A stretch of DNA of 64,000 nucleotides from Scandinavium manionii (GCF_024764775.1 NZ_JALIGC010000036.1:248001-312000); one strand, 5' to 3'. Counted from the stretch's first letter, positions 26,018 through 35,080 are shown. Notes: generated by a model not told the origin, from the letters alone. Made by a program: numbers and translations.

Positions 26018-26364
26018 GTCGGAAGCAGACCGGTGACGCGTGGGAACAGGAAGCGCGTCGCTGGCTGGAACGCAAAGGACTGCGCTTTATCGCCGCCAAT
26101 GTGCGTTCGCGCGGCGGCGAAATCGACCTGATAATGAAAGACGGTGCGGTAACGGTGTTTGTTGAAGTCCGTTATCGCAGCAGCGCGCATTATGGCGGCG
26201 CAACCGCCAGTGTGACACGCAGCAAACAAACAAAATTATTACAGACGGCGCGCTTGTGGCTTGCCCGCCACAACGGGAGTTTTGAGACTACGGATTGTCG
26301 GTTCGATGTGATAGCCTTCACCGGTAGTCAGATCGAATGGTTAACAAACGCCTTTGGCGAATAG
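25975..26364 (+). CDS. yraN: YraN family protein (UPF0102)
   Basis: The 129-residue protein belongs to the UPF0102 family, which has an endonuclease-like fold. The GGEIDLI, FVEVRYR and VTRSKQTKLLQTA motifs are conserved, including the Asp and the Glu-x-Lys/Arg expected of a restriction-like core. The start at 25975 has AGGAAG upstream and lies inside the end of lpoA, as in E. coli. Its role is not established, though proximity to diaA and lpoA is conserved. Confidence 0.9.
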   Translation: MAQIPAGTDGAGKLSRKQTGDAWEQEARRWLERKGLRFIAANVRSRGGEIDLIMKDGAVTVFVEVRYRSSAHYGGATASVTRSKQTKLLQTARLWLARHNGSFETTDCRFDVIAFTGSQIEWLTNAFGE

Positions 26365-26390
26365 CGTCACTCAAGAATTTAAGGGACATC

Positions 26391-26981
26391 GTGCTCGACA
26401 GAATCAAAGCCTGCTTTACGGAAAGCATTCAGACCCAAATCGCAGCAGCAGAAGCGCTTCCGGACGCTATTTCCCGGGCCGCCATGACGCTGGTGCAGTC
26501 CTTACTTAACGGCAACAAAATCCTCTGTTGTGGCAACGGCACGTCAGCCGCCAACGCACAGCATTTTGCTGCCTGCATGATTAACCGTTTTGAAACAGAA
26601 CGCCCTGGTTTACCTGCCATTGCACTTAATACCGATAATGTGGTCTTAACGGCGATTGCAAACGATCGTCTTCACGATGAAGTGTATGCAAAACAGGTAC
26701 GTGCGCTGGGTCATGCGGGTGACGTGCTGCTGGCGATATCCACGCGCGGAAACAGCCGCGATATCGTCAAAGCGGTCGAAGCCGCTGTGACGCGCGATAT
26801 GACTATCGTGGCATTGACGGGCTATGACGGGGGAGAGCTGGCTGGCCTGTTGGGCCCGCAAGATGTGGAAATCCGCATCCCCTCACACCGTGGCGCGCGC
26901 ATTCAGGAGATGCACATGCTGACGGTTAACTGTTTATGCGATCTGATTGATAACACCCTTTTCCCACACCAGGACGATTAA
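26391..26981 (+). CDS. diaA: DiaA, DnaA initiator-associating factor
   Basis: DiaA is a SIS-domain protein that binds several DnaA molecules and promotes timely initiation at oriC. The start is a GTG at 26391 with AAGGGA upstream, giving 196 residues as in E. coli; the second residue differs but the rest (RIKACFTESIQTQIAAAEAL) is near identical. The SIS core CCGNGTSAANAQHF and STRGNS are intact. It is 26 bases downstream of yraN and ten bases upstream of dolP. Confidence 0.96.
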   Translation: MLDRIKACFTESIQTQIAAAEALPDAISRAAMTLVQSLLNGNKILCCGNGTSAANAQHFAACMINRFETERPGLPAIALNTDNVVLTAIANDRLHDEVYAKQVRALGHAGDVLLAISTRGNSRDIVKAVEAAVTRDMTIVALTGYDGGELAGLLGPQDVEIRIPSHRGARIQEMHMLTVNCLCDLIDNTLFPHQDD

Positions 26982-26990
26982 GGAGTACTC

Positions 26991-27566
26991 ATGAAGGCAT
27001 TTTCGCCCCTCGCGGTCCTTATTTCCGCGCTGCTGCTTCAGGGATGCGTTGCTGCGGCAGTGGTCGGTACGGCTGCGGTCGGCACTAAGGCCGCCACGGA
27101 TCCACGCACAGTGGGCACGCAGGTCGATGACAGCACGCTGGAACTGCGCGTTAATAGCGCCCTGAACAAAGATGAACAACTGAAGAAAGAAGCGCGCGTG
27201 AACGTTATGGCCTGGCAAGGTAAAGTCCTGCTGACCGGCCAGGCACCGTCTACTGATTTGGCATCGCAGGCCAAGCAGATAGCGATGGGTGTCGACGGCA
27301 CGACGGAAGTGTTTAACGAAATCCGTCAGGGCCAGCCGATTGGGCTGGGCACCGCGTCTTCAGACACCTGGATTACCACCAAAGTCCGTTCGCAGATGTT
27401 GGGCAGCGACCAGGTGAAATCCTCTGCAGTGAAAGTCACAACCGAAAACGGTGAAGTGTTCCTGATGGGGACATTGACCGACCGTGAAGGCAAAGCCGCG
27501 GCGGATATCGCCAGCCGCGTCAGCGGCGTGAAACACGTCACTACCGCCTTTACCTTCATCCAGTAA
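26991..27566 (+). CDS. dolP: DolP (YraP), BON-domain outer-membrane lipoprotein
   Basis: DolP is a 191-residue lipoprotein with a lipobox LLLQGC (Cys19) and two BON domains, at roughly 46-115 and 124-190. In E. coli it binds anionic phospholipid at division sites and supports outer-membrane integrity and the BAM complex. It is also part of the sigma-E response there; no promoter was resolved here. AAGGAG precedes the ATG, and a terminator follows. Confidence 0.96.
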   Translation: MKAFSPLAVLISALLLQGCVAAAVVGTAAVGTKAATDPRTVGTQVDDSTLELRVNSALNKDEQLKKEARVNVMAWQGKVLLTGQAPSTDLASQAKQIAMGVDGTTEVFNEIRQGQPIGLGTASSDTWITTKVRSQMLGSDQVKSSAVKVTTENGEVFLMGTLTDREGKAAADIASRVSGVKHVTTAFTFIQ

Positions 27567-27571
27567 AGACC

Positions 27572-27599
27572 AAGCCCGGCACCTGCCGGGCCTTTTTAT
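27572..27599 (+). terminator. Terminator after dolP
   Basis: The stem AGCCCGGCA / TGCCGGGC with a short CC loop is followed by CTTTTTAT. It overlaps the 3' end of the convergent yraQ. Confidence 0.8.
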
Positions 27600-28636
27600 A
27601 TCAACGCTATCCCGCCGGTTATCACCCCACTCAACACCACCAGTCCACCCGACAGCCACAAGGCTTTAGCCGGGAATGCTTGACGCAGCATGACCAGTGA
27701 CGGAAGACTGAGTGCAGGCAGCGTAATCAGTAACGCCAGCCCTGGCGCTACGCCCATTCCAGTGAGCATCATGGTCTGAACAATCGGGATTTCCGCCGCC
27801 GTCGGAATGACAAACAAACAGCCCGCCACCGCCATCGCAATCACCCAAAACAGCGTGTTGCCGACGATGCCATCCGCATGAGGGAACAGCCAGACCCGGG
27901 CCGCACCGAGAATAAGCACTGCAATGATGTACACCGGGATGGTGTTCCAGAACAGCGTCCACAAGGCTTTAACCCAGCGGGAGAAGAACGGTGCGGAATC
28001 GGTCTCTGTCGGCATATCAACCGGAACCGACTCGGCGCTGGCCGGCTCTTTCACCCATTTTTGAACCAGCGTTGCGACCATCAGCACCGTCGCTAAACCG
28101 GCCACCAGTCGAATCAACGTGAACTGCCACCCGAGCACAAAGCCCATGAACACCAGCGTCGCCGGGTTCAGCAATGGGTTTCCCAGCCAGAAAGCCAGCG
28201 CACCGCCCATGGAAACCTGCTGACGGCGCATTCCCGCCGCCACCGGTGCGGCGCAGCAGGTACACATCATTCCGGGAAGAGAAAAGAGCGTGCCGAGCAG
28301 CGTGCCGCGAAAACGCGGTTGTCCGAGTGTACGCAACAGCCAGTCGCGCGGGATCAGCACCTGAATCAGCGAGCCGAGCAAGACACCCAGCACCGCGGCT
28401 TTCCAGACCGCAAGAAAGTAGACCATCGCGTAATCCAGCGCGGCCTGCCACGGGCTGTCTGCCGCCTGCGCCAGAATCGATTTACCGATGTTGTGCGTAT
28501 CCGCTGCGGTGAATGCTTTGCCGTAATACGGCTGCCATTTCACATACCAGAGGCCGACGATGACGACGAGGAAAAAAAGTGCAGGCTTCCACCACGCCAG
28601 TGGGGAAGATGCCTGTGAGGAAGACTGACCAGCCAT
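27596..28636 (-). CDS. yraQ: YraQ, DUF318-type putative permease
   Basis: The inner-membrane protein has 346 residues from the ATG at 28636, chosen because GGAG lies just upstream and the N-terminus MAGQSSSQA matches E. coli. It has about eight hydrophobic segments and the MMCTCCAAPVAAGMRRQ segment typical of the family, with a conserved Cys cluster that may bind metal or thiol. The transported substrate is unknown. It is convergent with dolP and separated by 39 bases from yraR. Confidence 0.9.
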   Translation of the reverse strand: MAGQSSSQASSPLAWWKPALFFLVVIVGLWYVKWQPYYGKAFTAADTHNIGKSILAQAADSPWQAALDYAMVYFLAVWKAAVLGVLLGSLIQVLIPRDWLLRTLGQPRFRGTLLGTLFSLPGMMCTCCAAPVAAGMRRQQVSMGGALAFWLGNPLLNPATLVFMGFVLGWQFTLIRLVAGLATVLMVATLVQKWVKEPASAESVPVDMPTETDSAPFFSRWVKALWTLFWNTIPVYIIAVLILGAARVWLFPHADGIVGNTLFWVIAMAVAGCLFVIPTAAEIPIVQTMMLTGMGVAPGLALLITLPALSLPSLVMLRQAFPAKALWLSGGLVVLSGVITGGIALI

Positions 28637-28675
28637 ACCATGCTCCAGGAAGGACAAACGATGTGACGCAGGATG

Positions 28676-29323
28676 TTACGCCTGGCCCGCCGCCATTTCA
28701 CGTAATTTTGCTGAGGTGATGATGTTCACCCCCTGTTTTGCGGGTGAGAACGCATCTATCAGCATGGCTTTGGCGACGTCGCGTGCGTCGATGGATTTCC
28801 AGTTTCCGGGCAAAAACGCAAACAGCGGCGCCATCAGCGATTCATTCAGGCGTCGATTTTCCCTGTCGCCCAGCAGCATTGACGGACGCGCAATGGTGAG
28901 ATGCGACCAGTTCTGCGCGATCAACGCCTCTTCCATTTCGCCCTTCACGCGATTGTAGAAAAACGGCGACCGGGCGTTTGCGCCGATTGCGCTGACCACC
29001 AGCATGTGGCGTGCGCCCAGCCGCTGGCCGGTGAGCGCGGTATCGACCACCAGCGTGTAATCAGCATGCACGAACGCCTCTTTGCTGCCAGCTTCACGCC
29101 TGGTGGTGCCGAGGCAGCAAAACACGATATCTACCGGGGAAGTGACCGTTGCCAGCGCATCCGTGAGTTGCGGATCGTGAGGGTTAATCACACCGTCGGG
29201 CACCTCTTGCAACGGGCGGCGGGTGGCGGCGGTAATCTGCGTGATGCGCGGCTCCAGCGTCATCATCCGCAGTAAGTGCCCACCAACCAAACCAGTCGCA
29301 CCCGTAATCAATACGTGACTCAT
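28676..29323 (-). CDS. yraR: YraR, NAD(P)-binding short-chain oxidoreductase-like protein
   Basis: The 215-residue protein opens with a Rossmann nucleotide-binding motif (ITGATGLVGGHLL) and has YNRVKGEME, carrying the Tyr-x3-Lys-like pair of atypical SDR proteins. It resembles HTATIP2-like NAD(P)-binding proteins. The substrate is not known. It sits upstream of yraQ in the same direction and diverges from yhbO. Confidence 0.9.
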   Translation of the reverse strand: MSHVLITGATGLVGGHLLRMMTLEPRITQITAATRRPLQEVPDGVINPHDPQLTDALATVTSPVDIVFCCLGTTRREAGSKEAFVHADYTLVVDTALTGQRLGARHMLVVSAIGANARSPFFYNRVKGEMEEALIAQNWSHLTIARPSMLLGDRENRRLNESLMAPLFAFLPGNWKSIDARDVAKAMLIDAFSPAKQGVNIITSAKLREMAAGQA

Positions 29324-29448
29324 AGGAACCCCTTTGCAGATTTATCCGTATGGTGAATGTCGGTGTATGAACCAGACTTAATATTCTGAGTCATTATCGA
29401 CCATTACTGGAGAATTTACGTCTCTGAAACCAAAACAACGGAGGAAAC

Positions 29449-29967
29449 ATGAGCAAGAAAATTGCAGTCCTGATTACCGACGAGTTTGAAGATTCAGAGT
29501 TTGCCTCGCCTGCCGCAGAGTTCAAAAAAGCGGGCCATCAGGTTATCACCATCGAAAAACAGGCCGGTAAAACGGTCAAAGGTAAGAAAGGCGAAACCAG
29601 CGTCACCATTGATAAATCCATCGATGAATCGCGTCCCGCTGACTTCGATGCCCTGCTGCTTCCCGGCGGCTATTCGCCTGACCAGCTGCGCGGTGACGAG
29701 CGTTTTGTCACCTTCACCCGCGACTTTATTAACAGCGGCAAACCGGTCTTTGCCATCTGCCACGGCCCGCAGCTTTTAATCAGCGCGGATGTCATTCGTG
29801 GGCGTAAATTGACCGCCGTAAAACCGATTGTGGTGGACGTTAAAAACGCGGGCGGTGATTTTTACGATCAGGAAGTGGTTGTGGATAAAGATCAGCTGGT
29901 AACCAGTCGGACACCGGATGATCTTCCGGCGTTTAACCGCGAAGCGTTACGCCTGCTCGGCGTCTGA
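29449..29967 (+). CDS. yhbO: YhbO, DJ-1/PfpI family protein
   Basis: The 172-residue cytoplasmic protein of the DJ-1/PfpI superfamily has its nucleophile elbow at AICHGPQ (Cys about 104) and the paired Glu near the N-terminus (DEFEDSEF). E. coli YhbO has been reported to protect against glycation and oxidative stress. GGAGGAA gives a strong ribosome-binding site. Its 3' end overlaps the end of convergent yhbP by 21 bases. Confidence 0.95.
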   Translation: MSKKIAVLITDEFEDSEFASPAAEFKKAGHQVITIEKQAGKTVKGKKGETSVTIDKSIDESRPADFDALLLPGGYSPDQLRGDERFVTFTRDFINSGKPVFAICHGPQLLISADVIRGRKLTAVKPIVVDVKNAGGDFYDQEVVVDKDQLVTSRTPDDLPAFNREALRLLGV

Positions 29968-30390
29968 CCCGCGTAACCAGTTCAGTTTCTTACCAAATCC
30001 CAGGGTGTTGTCCGTGAATTTCAGTTCATCAAGACGAATTTCCCACACCGGGGCGGGCATCATTTTGGCGACGGGAAAACGGCGGTTATAGCGCTGACGA
30101 GCATTTTCGCTTTCCTCTCCGGAAAGCAGACGGATTTCACCGCGAAACTGCACGCCACGAATTAACGCCACCATTTTGGGCTGGCCATTGACGGTGCCTG
30201 CAACGGGTGCGCAATGGCCGCTCATTTGCGCGTGGCGGGTGGTTTCTTCGCTAAGAAGGTAGAAAGCGACCTTTTCACTGTCGTAGAGATAAAATGCACA
30301 AGCAGCCCACAACTCGCCGTCCTTCGCTACGCTCCAGCTGACAACATGCTGTTTTTCCAGCCATCGACTGATAGCGGCCAGTGACTCCAT
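29947..30390 (-). CDS. yhbP: YhbP (UPF0306, flavin-reductase-like fold)
   Basis: The 147-residue protein of the UPF0306 group is related to pyridoxamine oxidase-like FMN-binding split barrels. The N-terminal helix (ISRWLEKQHVVSWS) and the FYLLSEETTRHAQMSG strand match E. coli YhbP. No catalytic function is established. It is convergent with yhbO. Confidence 0.9.
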   Translation of the reverse strand: MESLAAISRWLEKQHVVSWSVAKDGELWAACAFYLYDSEKVAFYLLSEETTRHAQMSGHCAPVAGTVNGQPKMVALIRGVQFRGEIRLLSGEESENARQRYNRRFPVAKMMPAPVWEIRLDELKFTDNTLGFGKKLNWLRGSDAEQA

Positions 30391-30442
30391 TTTTGCTCTC
30401 CCGCGTGCTATGGTGCGCTCACCTTAACACAGGAGCAGGAAC

Positions 30443-30727
30443 GTGTGCTGGTTTGTCTATTTGATTCGAAGCCCTGATAACCGTCTCTATACAGGCATTA
30501 CAACCGACGTTGAACGCCGTCTGGCGCAGCATCAGAGCGGTAAGGGTGCGAAAGCATTACGGGGAAAGGGAGAACTGGCGATCGCCTTCTCCAGAGAGGT
30601 TGGTGACCACTCACTTGCATTACGCGTGGAATATCAGATTAAACAGCTGACGAAGCGCCACAAAGAGCGCCTCGTCGCCGGGGATGCCTCGTTTGAAGCG
30701 CTGCTGGAGCGCCTCAGAGACGATTAA
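30443..30727 (+). CDS. yhbQ: YhbQ, single-domain GIY-YIG nuclease
   Basis: This compact 94-residue GIY-YIG protein starts at a GTG (30443) with AGGAGCAGGA upstream. The Tyr residues of WFVYLIR and LYTGIT, the Arg of DVERRLAQH and the Glu in the later RVEYQIKQL helix form the expected catalytic set. E. coli YhbQ has been reported to cut or repair DNA. The 3' end overlaps convergent yhbS by 14 bases. Confidence 0.95.
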   Translation: MCWFVYLIRSPDNRLYTGITTDVERRLAQHQSGKGAKALRGKGELAIAFSREVGDHSLALRVEYQIKQLTKRHKERLVAGDASFEALLERLRDD

Positions 30728-31217
30728 AGTGGTCGCAGTATTCTACCTGGCCGTGCACGCCGTTCAGCGCGTCATCCGCCAGCGGGCGCAGTTGGAACGC
30801 AGCTTCAGTACCCGGCCAACGGCAGCGTAAATCATAACGGGCCGCCGGTTGAAAGCCCAGTTTACCGTACAGTGCCGGGTCGCCAAGCGTGACAACGGCG
30901 GCATAGCCGAACTCGTTCAGTGAATCGAGCCCTTCGTAGACCAGCTGGCGGCCAATGCCCTGCCCCTGATATGCTTTATCAACGGCCAGCGGCGCCAGTC
31001 CGACCCACTGCAACTCTTCGCCTTCGATGCTTACCGGACTGAAGGCAACATAGCCGACAACCCGTCCTTCGTCATCCGTGGCGACCAGACCCAATGTAAT
31101 CAGGCCATCTTCCCGCAGGGATTGCACCAATTCAGCTTCACCGTCGCTCTCAAACGAACGGCGCAGCAGGGCATCAATGCCCGGTGCGTCTATCCCAATT
31201 TCCACTCGAATCAGCAT
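30714..31217 (-). CDS. yhbS: YhbS, GNAT-family acetyltransferase
   Basis: The 167-residue GNAT N-acetyltransferase has the acetyl-CoA binding loop at YQGQGIGRQLV near residue 85. YhbS-type proteins are conserved next to the ubiT gene. The acceptor substrate is uncertain. Its start overlaps the end of ubiT by seven bases, so the two are probably co-translated. Confidence 0.92.
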   Translation of the reverse strand: MLIRVEIGIDAPGIDALLRRSFESDGEAELVQSLREDGLITLGLVATDDEGRVVGYVAFSPVSIEGEELQWVGLAPLAVDKAYQGQGIGRQLVYEGLDSLNEFGYAAVVTLGDPALYGKLGFQPAARYDLRCRWPGTEAAFQLRPLADDALNGVHGQVEYCDHFNRL

Positions 31218-31735
31218 GGCTCACCTACCGATGTGTGTCTGGTTTGTGACGGGTTCTGCTGCCCCGCCTCAACAAAGTCCGCCAGTTGCAGCAGCATGAT
31301 ACGCAGTGCCTTTGGCATCTGCTCAAGCTCAATGGCGTCCATCAGGTTTTTGACGTACAGCCCTAATTCCGTGTCACCCTCAATCACTAAGCGGCGCTGG
31401 AAAAAGAGCGTATCCGGATCCTGCTTGCGTGCCGCAATCATCAGCAAATCGCTGGCGTCTGCGCTGAAGCTCACATCGGCATCTGCGGAATCGCTGACAA
31501 TCAGGCGGTCATTTTCTACGGAGGTGAACCAGCGCAGGCCAATATCGCGCACATCAATGCTTAACCAACGGCCTTCCAGAAAATCCAGTTCGCCTTCCGC
31601 TAACGCCTGGCGGAACTGCCAGCTTAGCACCTGTTCCAGTACCTGACGTTTTAAGGCGAACGGGGTGACTTTCACCGGGACGCTCATCAGAGTCGGGCCC
31701 ATCTGTACCAGGCGTGAACGCAGTTTATCCAACAC
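31211..31735 (-). CDS. ubiT: UbiT (YhbT), SCP2-domain ubiquinone biosynthesis factor
   Basis: The 174-residue protein has an SCP2 lipid-binding domain. In E. coli UbiT works with UbiU and UbiV in oxygen-independent ubiquinone synthesis, probably by binding the isoprenoid intermediates. It is divergent from ubiU across a 218-bp region. I did not find a convincing FNR site there, although anaerobic control is known in E. coli. Confidence 0.93.
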   Translation of the reverse strand: MLDKLRSRLVQMGPTLMSVPVKVTPFALKRQVLEQVLSWQFRQALAEGELDFLEGRWLSIDVRDIGLRWFTSVENDRLIVSDSADADVSFSADASDLLMIAARKQDPDTLFFQRRLVIEGDTELGLYVKNLMDAIELEQMPKALRIMLLQLADFVEAGQQNPSQTRHTSVGEPC

Positions 31736-31953
31736 GAGCTTTACTCCCTCAATGCAACAGTCCGGTTATTCTGCCACAACCGCGAAACAACATAGCGGCG
31801 TAAATCAACAATTCTGTAAGAGGCTATGCCGCATTATTGGCAGCATCATTCCGCTTTTAACTGCCTCAAATCAAAAATAGTCGACGATGGGTTAACTAAA
31901 ATCCCAGTTCGTTAACAATCGCGGCCCTGCGGGTCGCTGCCTCAGGAAATATT

Positions 31954-32949
31954 ATGGAGCTGCTCTGCCCTGCCGGAAACCTCCCGGCGCTTAAGGCGGC
32001 CATCGAAAACGGTGCCGACGCGGTATACATCGGACTGAAAGATGACACCAACGCCCGTCATTTTGCCGGCCTTAACTTTACCGAAAAAAAACTGCAGGAA
32101 GCGGTCAGCTTTGTACATCAGCACCGCCGGAAGCTACATATCGCCATCAATACTTTTGCGCATCCAGACGGTTATGTTCGCTGGCAGCGCGCGGTGGATA
32201 TGGCCGCACAGCTCGGTGCCGATGCGCTGATCCTCGCGGATATCGCGATGCTGGAGTACGCCGCCGAGCGCTATCCGCACATTGAGCGTCACGTTTCCGT
32301 GCAGGCTTCTGCGACCAATGAAGAGGCGATTCGCTTCTATCATCGTAACTTTGACGTCGCCCGCGTGGTGCTGCCCCGCGTGTTATCTATCCATCAGGTT
32401 AAGCAACTGGCGCGCACCACGCCAGTTCCGCTGGAAGTATTTGCCTTTGGCAGCCTGTGTATTATGGCTGAAGGCCGTTGTTTTCTCTCCTCCTGGTTAA
32501 CGGGGGAGTCACCGAATACTGTGGGTGCGTGTTCTCCGGCGAAGTACGTGCGCTGGCAGCAAACACCGCAGGGGCTGGAGTCTCGCCTCAACGATGTACT
32601 GATTGACCGTTATCAGGACGGTGAAAATGCCGGTTATCCGACGCTGTGCAAAGGTCGGTACATGGTCGACGGGCAACGCTTTCACGTGCTCGAAGAGCCG
32701 ACCAGCCTCAATACGCTGGAACTACTGCCGGAACTGCTCGCGGCAAATATTGCGTCGGTGAAAATCGAAGGCCGCCAGCGCAGCCCGGCGTATGTCAGCC
32801 AGGTGGCGAAGGTGTGGCGTCAGGCCATTGACCGCTGCATGGCCGACCCGCAAAACTTTGTGCCGCAATCCGCCTGGATGGACACGCTCGGCGCGATGTC
32901 CGAAGGCACCCAGACCACGCTTGGTGCATATCACCGTAAATGGCAGTAA
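31954..32949 (+). CDS. ubiU: UbiU, U32-family subunit of anaerobic hydroxylation
   Basis: UbiU (331 residues) forms a complex with UbiV that hydroxylates the ubiquinone ring without oxygen, with prephenate as the oxygen donor in E. coli. The peptidase-U32 signature region is present (EVFAFGSLCIMAEGRCFLSS). The Cys residues expected to hold the [4Fe-4S] cluster are visible near 169, 176, 193 and 232. AGGAAAT precedes the ATG. Eight bases separate its stop from the ubiV start. Confidence 0.95.
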   Translation: MELLCPAGNLPALKAAIENGADAVYIGLKDDTNARHFAGLNFTEKKLQEAVSFVHQHRRKLHIAINTFAHPDGYVRWQRAVDMAAQLGADALILADIAMLEYAAERYPHIERHVSVQASATNEEAIRFYHRNFDVARVVLPRVLSIHQVKQLARTTPVPLEVFAFGSLCIMAEGRCFLSSWLTGESPNTVGACSPAKYVRWQQTPQGLESRLNDVLIDRYQDGENAGYPTLCKGRYMVDGQRFHVLEEPTSLNTLELLPELLAANIASVKIEGRQRSPAYVSQVAKVWRQAIDRCMADPQNFVPQSAWMDTLGAMSEGTQTTLGAYHRKWQ

Positions 32950-32957
32950 GGAACGTG

Positions 32958-33836
32958 ATGAAATATTCATTAGGGCCAGTGCTCTATTATTGGTCAAAAG
33001 AGACACTGGAAGACTTTTACCAGCAGGCAGCCCACAGCAGTGCCGATACCATTTATCTCGGTGAAGCAGTGTGCAGCAAACGTCGCGCTACCAAAGTGGG
33101 CGACTGGCTGGATATGGCGAAAAGCCTGGCGGGCGCCGGCAAACAGGTCGTGCTGTCGACGCTGGCGCTGGTTCAGGCCTCTTCCGAACTCAATGAGCTG
33201 AAACGCTACGTTGATAATGGGGATTTCTTGATTGAGGCCAGCGACCTTGGCGTGGTGAACCTGTGTGCCGATCGTAATCTGCCGTTCGTCGCTGGACACG
33301 CCCTGAACTGCTATAACGCCGTGACCCTACGCCTGTTGCAAAAACAGGGCATGATGCGCTGGTGTATGCCAGTCGAGCTTTCCCGTGACTGGCTGGTGAA
33401 CATGCTCAAACAGTGCGAAGAACTGGGCATTCGCAATAAGTTTGAAGTGGAAGTTTTGAGCTACGGCCACCTGCCACTGGCGTACTCCGCCCGCTGCTTT
33501 ACCGCCCGCTCGGAAGACAAGCCGAAGGACGAGTGCGAAACCTGCTGCATCAAATACCCTAACGGGCGCGATATGCTGTCACAGGAAAATCAGCAGGTGT
33601 TTGTGCTGAACGGCATTCAGACCATGAGTGGCTACGTTTACAACCTCGGCAATGAGCTGAAATCGATGGACGGCCTGGTGGATATGGTTCGCTTGTCACC
33701 GATGGACACCGATACCTTCGCGATGATTGATGCCTTCCGCGCCAATGAAAACGGTGCCGCTCCGCTCGCGCTAGAAGCGCACAGCGACTGTAACGGCTAC
33801 TGGAAACGTCTGGCTGGACTCGAACTGCAGGCATAA
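32958..33836 (+). CDS. ubiV: UbiV, partner of UbiU
   Basis: The 292-residue U32-family protein starts at the ATG at 32958, with TAAGGA upstream. Four Cys residues likely to hold the [4Fe-4S] cluster include Cys39 (EAVCSKR) and the group in SARCFTARSEDKPKDECETCCIK-like sequence near 176-197. It acts with UbiU in anaerobic ubiquinone synthesis. The stop codon is followed within a few bases by the left arm of the inverted repeat at 33842-33974. Confidence 0.95.
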   Translation: MKYSLGPVLYYWSKETLEDFYQQAAHSSADTIYLGEAVCSKRRATKVGDWLDMAKSLAGAGKQVVLSTLALVQASSELNELKRYVDNGDFLIEASDLGVVNLCADRNLPFVAGHALNCYNAVTLRLLQKQGMMRWCMPVELSRDWLVNMLKQCEELGIRNKFEVEVLSYGHLPLAYSARCFTARSEDKPKDECETCCIKYPNGRDMLSQENQQVFVLNGIQTMSGYVYNLGNELKSMDGLVDMVRLSPMDTDTFAMIDAFRANENGAAPLALEAHSDCNGYWKRLAGLELQA

Positions 33837-33841
33837 AAAAA

Positions 33842-33974
33842 GCTCACTTTGTTAACGACGGTTATCGGTTTGTAATGCAGTATTAAAGATGCAGCTTTTC
33901 TGGCCGGCGCAATTCTCCTGCGCGAGGCTGGAAGAAGACCTTCAATCTGATGACAATGCTGTAGCAAAGTGAGC
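33842..33974 (+). repeat. Inverted repeat spanning the ubiV-yhbW gap
   Basis: Perfect 10-bp arms GCTCACTTTG (33842-33851) and CAAAGTGAGC (33965-33974) lie 113 bases apart, with an inner hairpin GCGCA/TGCGC at 33907-33923. The right arm contains the only Shine-Dalgarno-like bases (GTGAG) before the yhbW ATG at 33979. It may be an RNA structure controlling yhbW, or the ends of a tiny mobile element. Confidence 0.6.
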
Positions 33975-33978
33975 CGTT

Positions 33979-34986
33979 ATGACTGACAAAAATTGTGCAT
34001 TCTCGGTGCTGGATCTGGCGCCGATCCCTCAGGGTTCTTCAGCGAAAGAAGCCTTTTCCCATTCGCTCGACCTCGCCCGCCTCGCGGAAAAGCGCGGTTA
34101 CCACCGTTACTGGCTGGCAGAACACCACAACATGAGTGGGATAGCCAGCGCCGCGACCTCGGTGCTGATTGGCTATCTGGCCGCTAACACCTCGACACTT
34201 CATCTCGGGTCTGGCGGGGTGATGTTGCCCAACCACTCTCCATTAGTCATTGCCGAACAGTTCGGCACCCTGAACACGCTTTATCCAGGCCGTATCGATT
34301 TGGGGCTGGGGCGTGCGCCAGGTAGCGATCAACCGACGATGCGCGCCCTGCGCCGTCATATGGGCGGTGATATTGATAATTTCCCGCGCGATGTCGCCGA
34401 ACTGGTTGACTGGTTTGACGCGCGTGACCCTAATCCGCAAGTGCGTCCGGTACCGGGCTACGGTGAAAAAATTCCGGTGTGGCTGTTGGGCTCAAGCCTG
34501 TACAGCGCCCAGCTTGCTGCACAGCTGGGACTGCCGTTCGCCTTCGCCTCGCACTTCGCGCCCGATATGCTATTCCAGGCATTGCAGCTCTATCGTACTC
34601 AGTTCAAACCGTCAGCGCGTCTGGAAAAACCGTATGCGATGGTCTGCATCAATATCATTGCGGCCGACAGCAACCGGGATGCGGAATTCCTGTTCACGAC
34701 CATGCAGCAGGCGTTTGTGAAACTGCGTAGGGGCGAAACCGGGCAACTGCCGCCGCCGATTCAGAACATGGATAACTTCTGGAGCCCGGGCGAGAAGTAC
34801 GGCGTCGATCAGGCGCTCGGTATGTCTTTGGTGGGGGATAAAACGAAAGTTCGCCATGGGCTGGAATCGGTGCTGCGTGAAACGCAGGCTGACGAAATCA
34901 TGGTCAACGGACAGATTTTCGATCACCAGGCGCGTTTGCACTCGTTCGATTTGGCGATGCAGGTAAAAGAGGAGTTGTTGGGATAA
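33979..34986 (+). CDS. yhbW: YhbW, luciferase-like flavin monooxygenase family protein
   Basis: The 335-residue protein has the TIM-barrel fold of bacterial luciferase-like, flavin-dependent enzymes. AEHHNMSG near 50, GSGGVMLPNHSPL near 83 and GRIDLGLGRAPG near 112 are the flavin-binding landmarks. E. coli YhbW is uncharacterised biochemically. It lies downstream of ubiV on the same strand. The ribosome-binding site is weak and sits in an inverted-repeat arm. Confidence 0.93.
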   Translation: MTDKNCAFSVLDLAPIPQGSSAKEAFSHSLDLARLAEKRGYHRYWLAEHHNMSGIASAATSVLIGYLAANTSTLHLGSGGVMLPNHSPLVIAEQFGTLNTLYPGRIDLGLGRAPGSDQPTMRALRRHMGGDIDNFPRDVAELVDWFDARDPNPQVRPVPGYGEKIPVWLLGSSLYSAQLAAQLGLPFAFASHFAPDMLFQALQLYRTQFKPSARLEKPYAMVCINIIAADSNRDAEFLFTTMQQAFVKLRRGETGQLPPPIQNMDNFWSPGEKYGVDQALGMSLVGDKTKVRHGLESVLRETQADEIMVNGQIFDHQARLHSFDLAMQVKEELLG

Positions 34987-34999
34987 TTTTTGTTTGTTG

Positions 35000-35076
35000 C
35001 CCGGCGGCACTGCGTTTGCCAGGCCTACAGATTTATTGCCACACAGGCCCGGCAAGCATTGCGCTGCCGGGCACTA
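35000..35076. repeat. REP/BIME-type palindromes after yhbW and mtr
   Basis: Two copies of an enterobacterial REP-like palindrome lie here: GCCCGGCGGCACTGCGTTTG near 35000 and, inverted, around 35047-35074 (GGCCCGGCAAGCATTGCGCT). They fill the gap between two convergent genes, the usual REP location. Confidence 0.8.
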
Positions 35077-35080
35077 ACGA

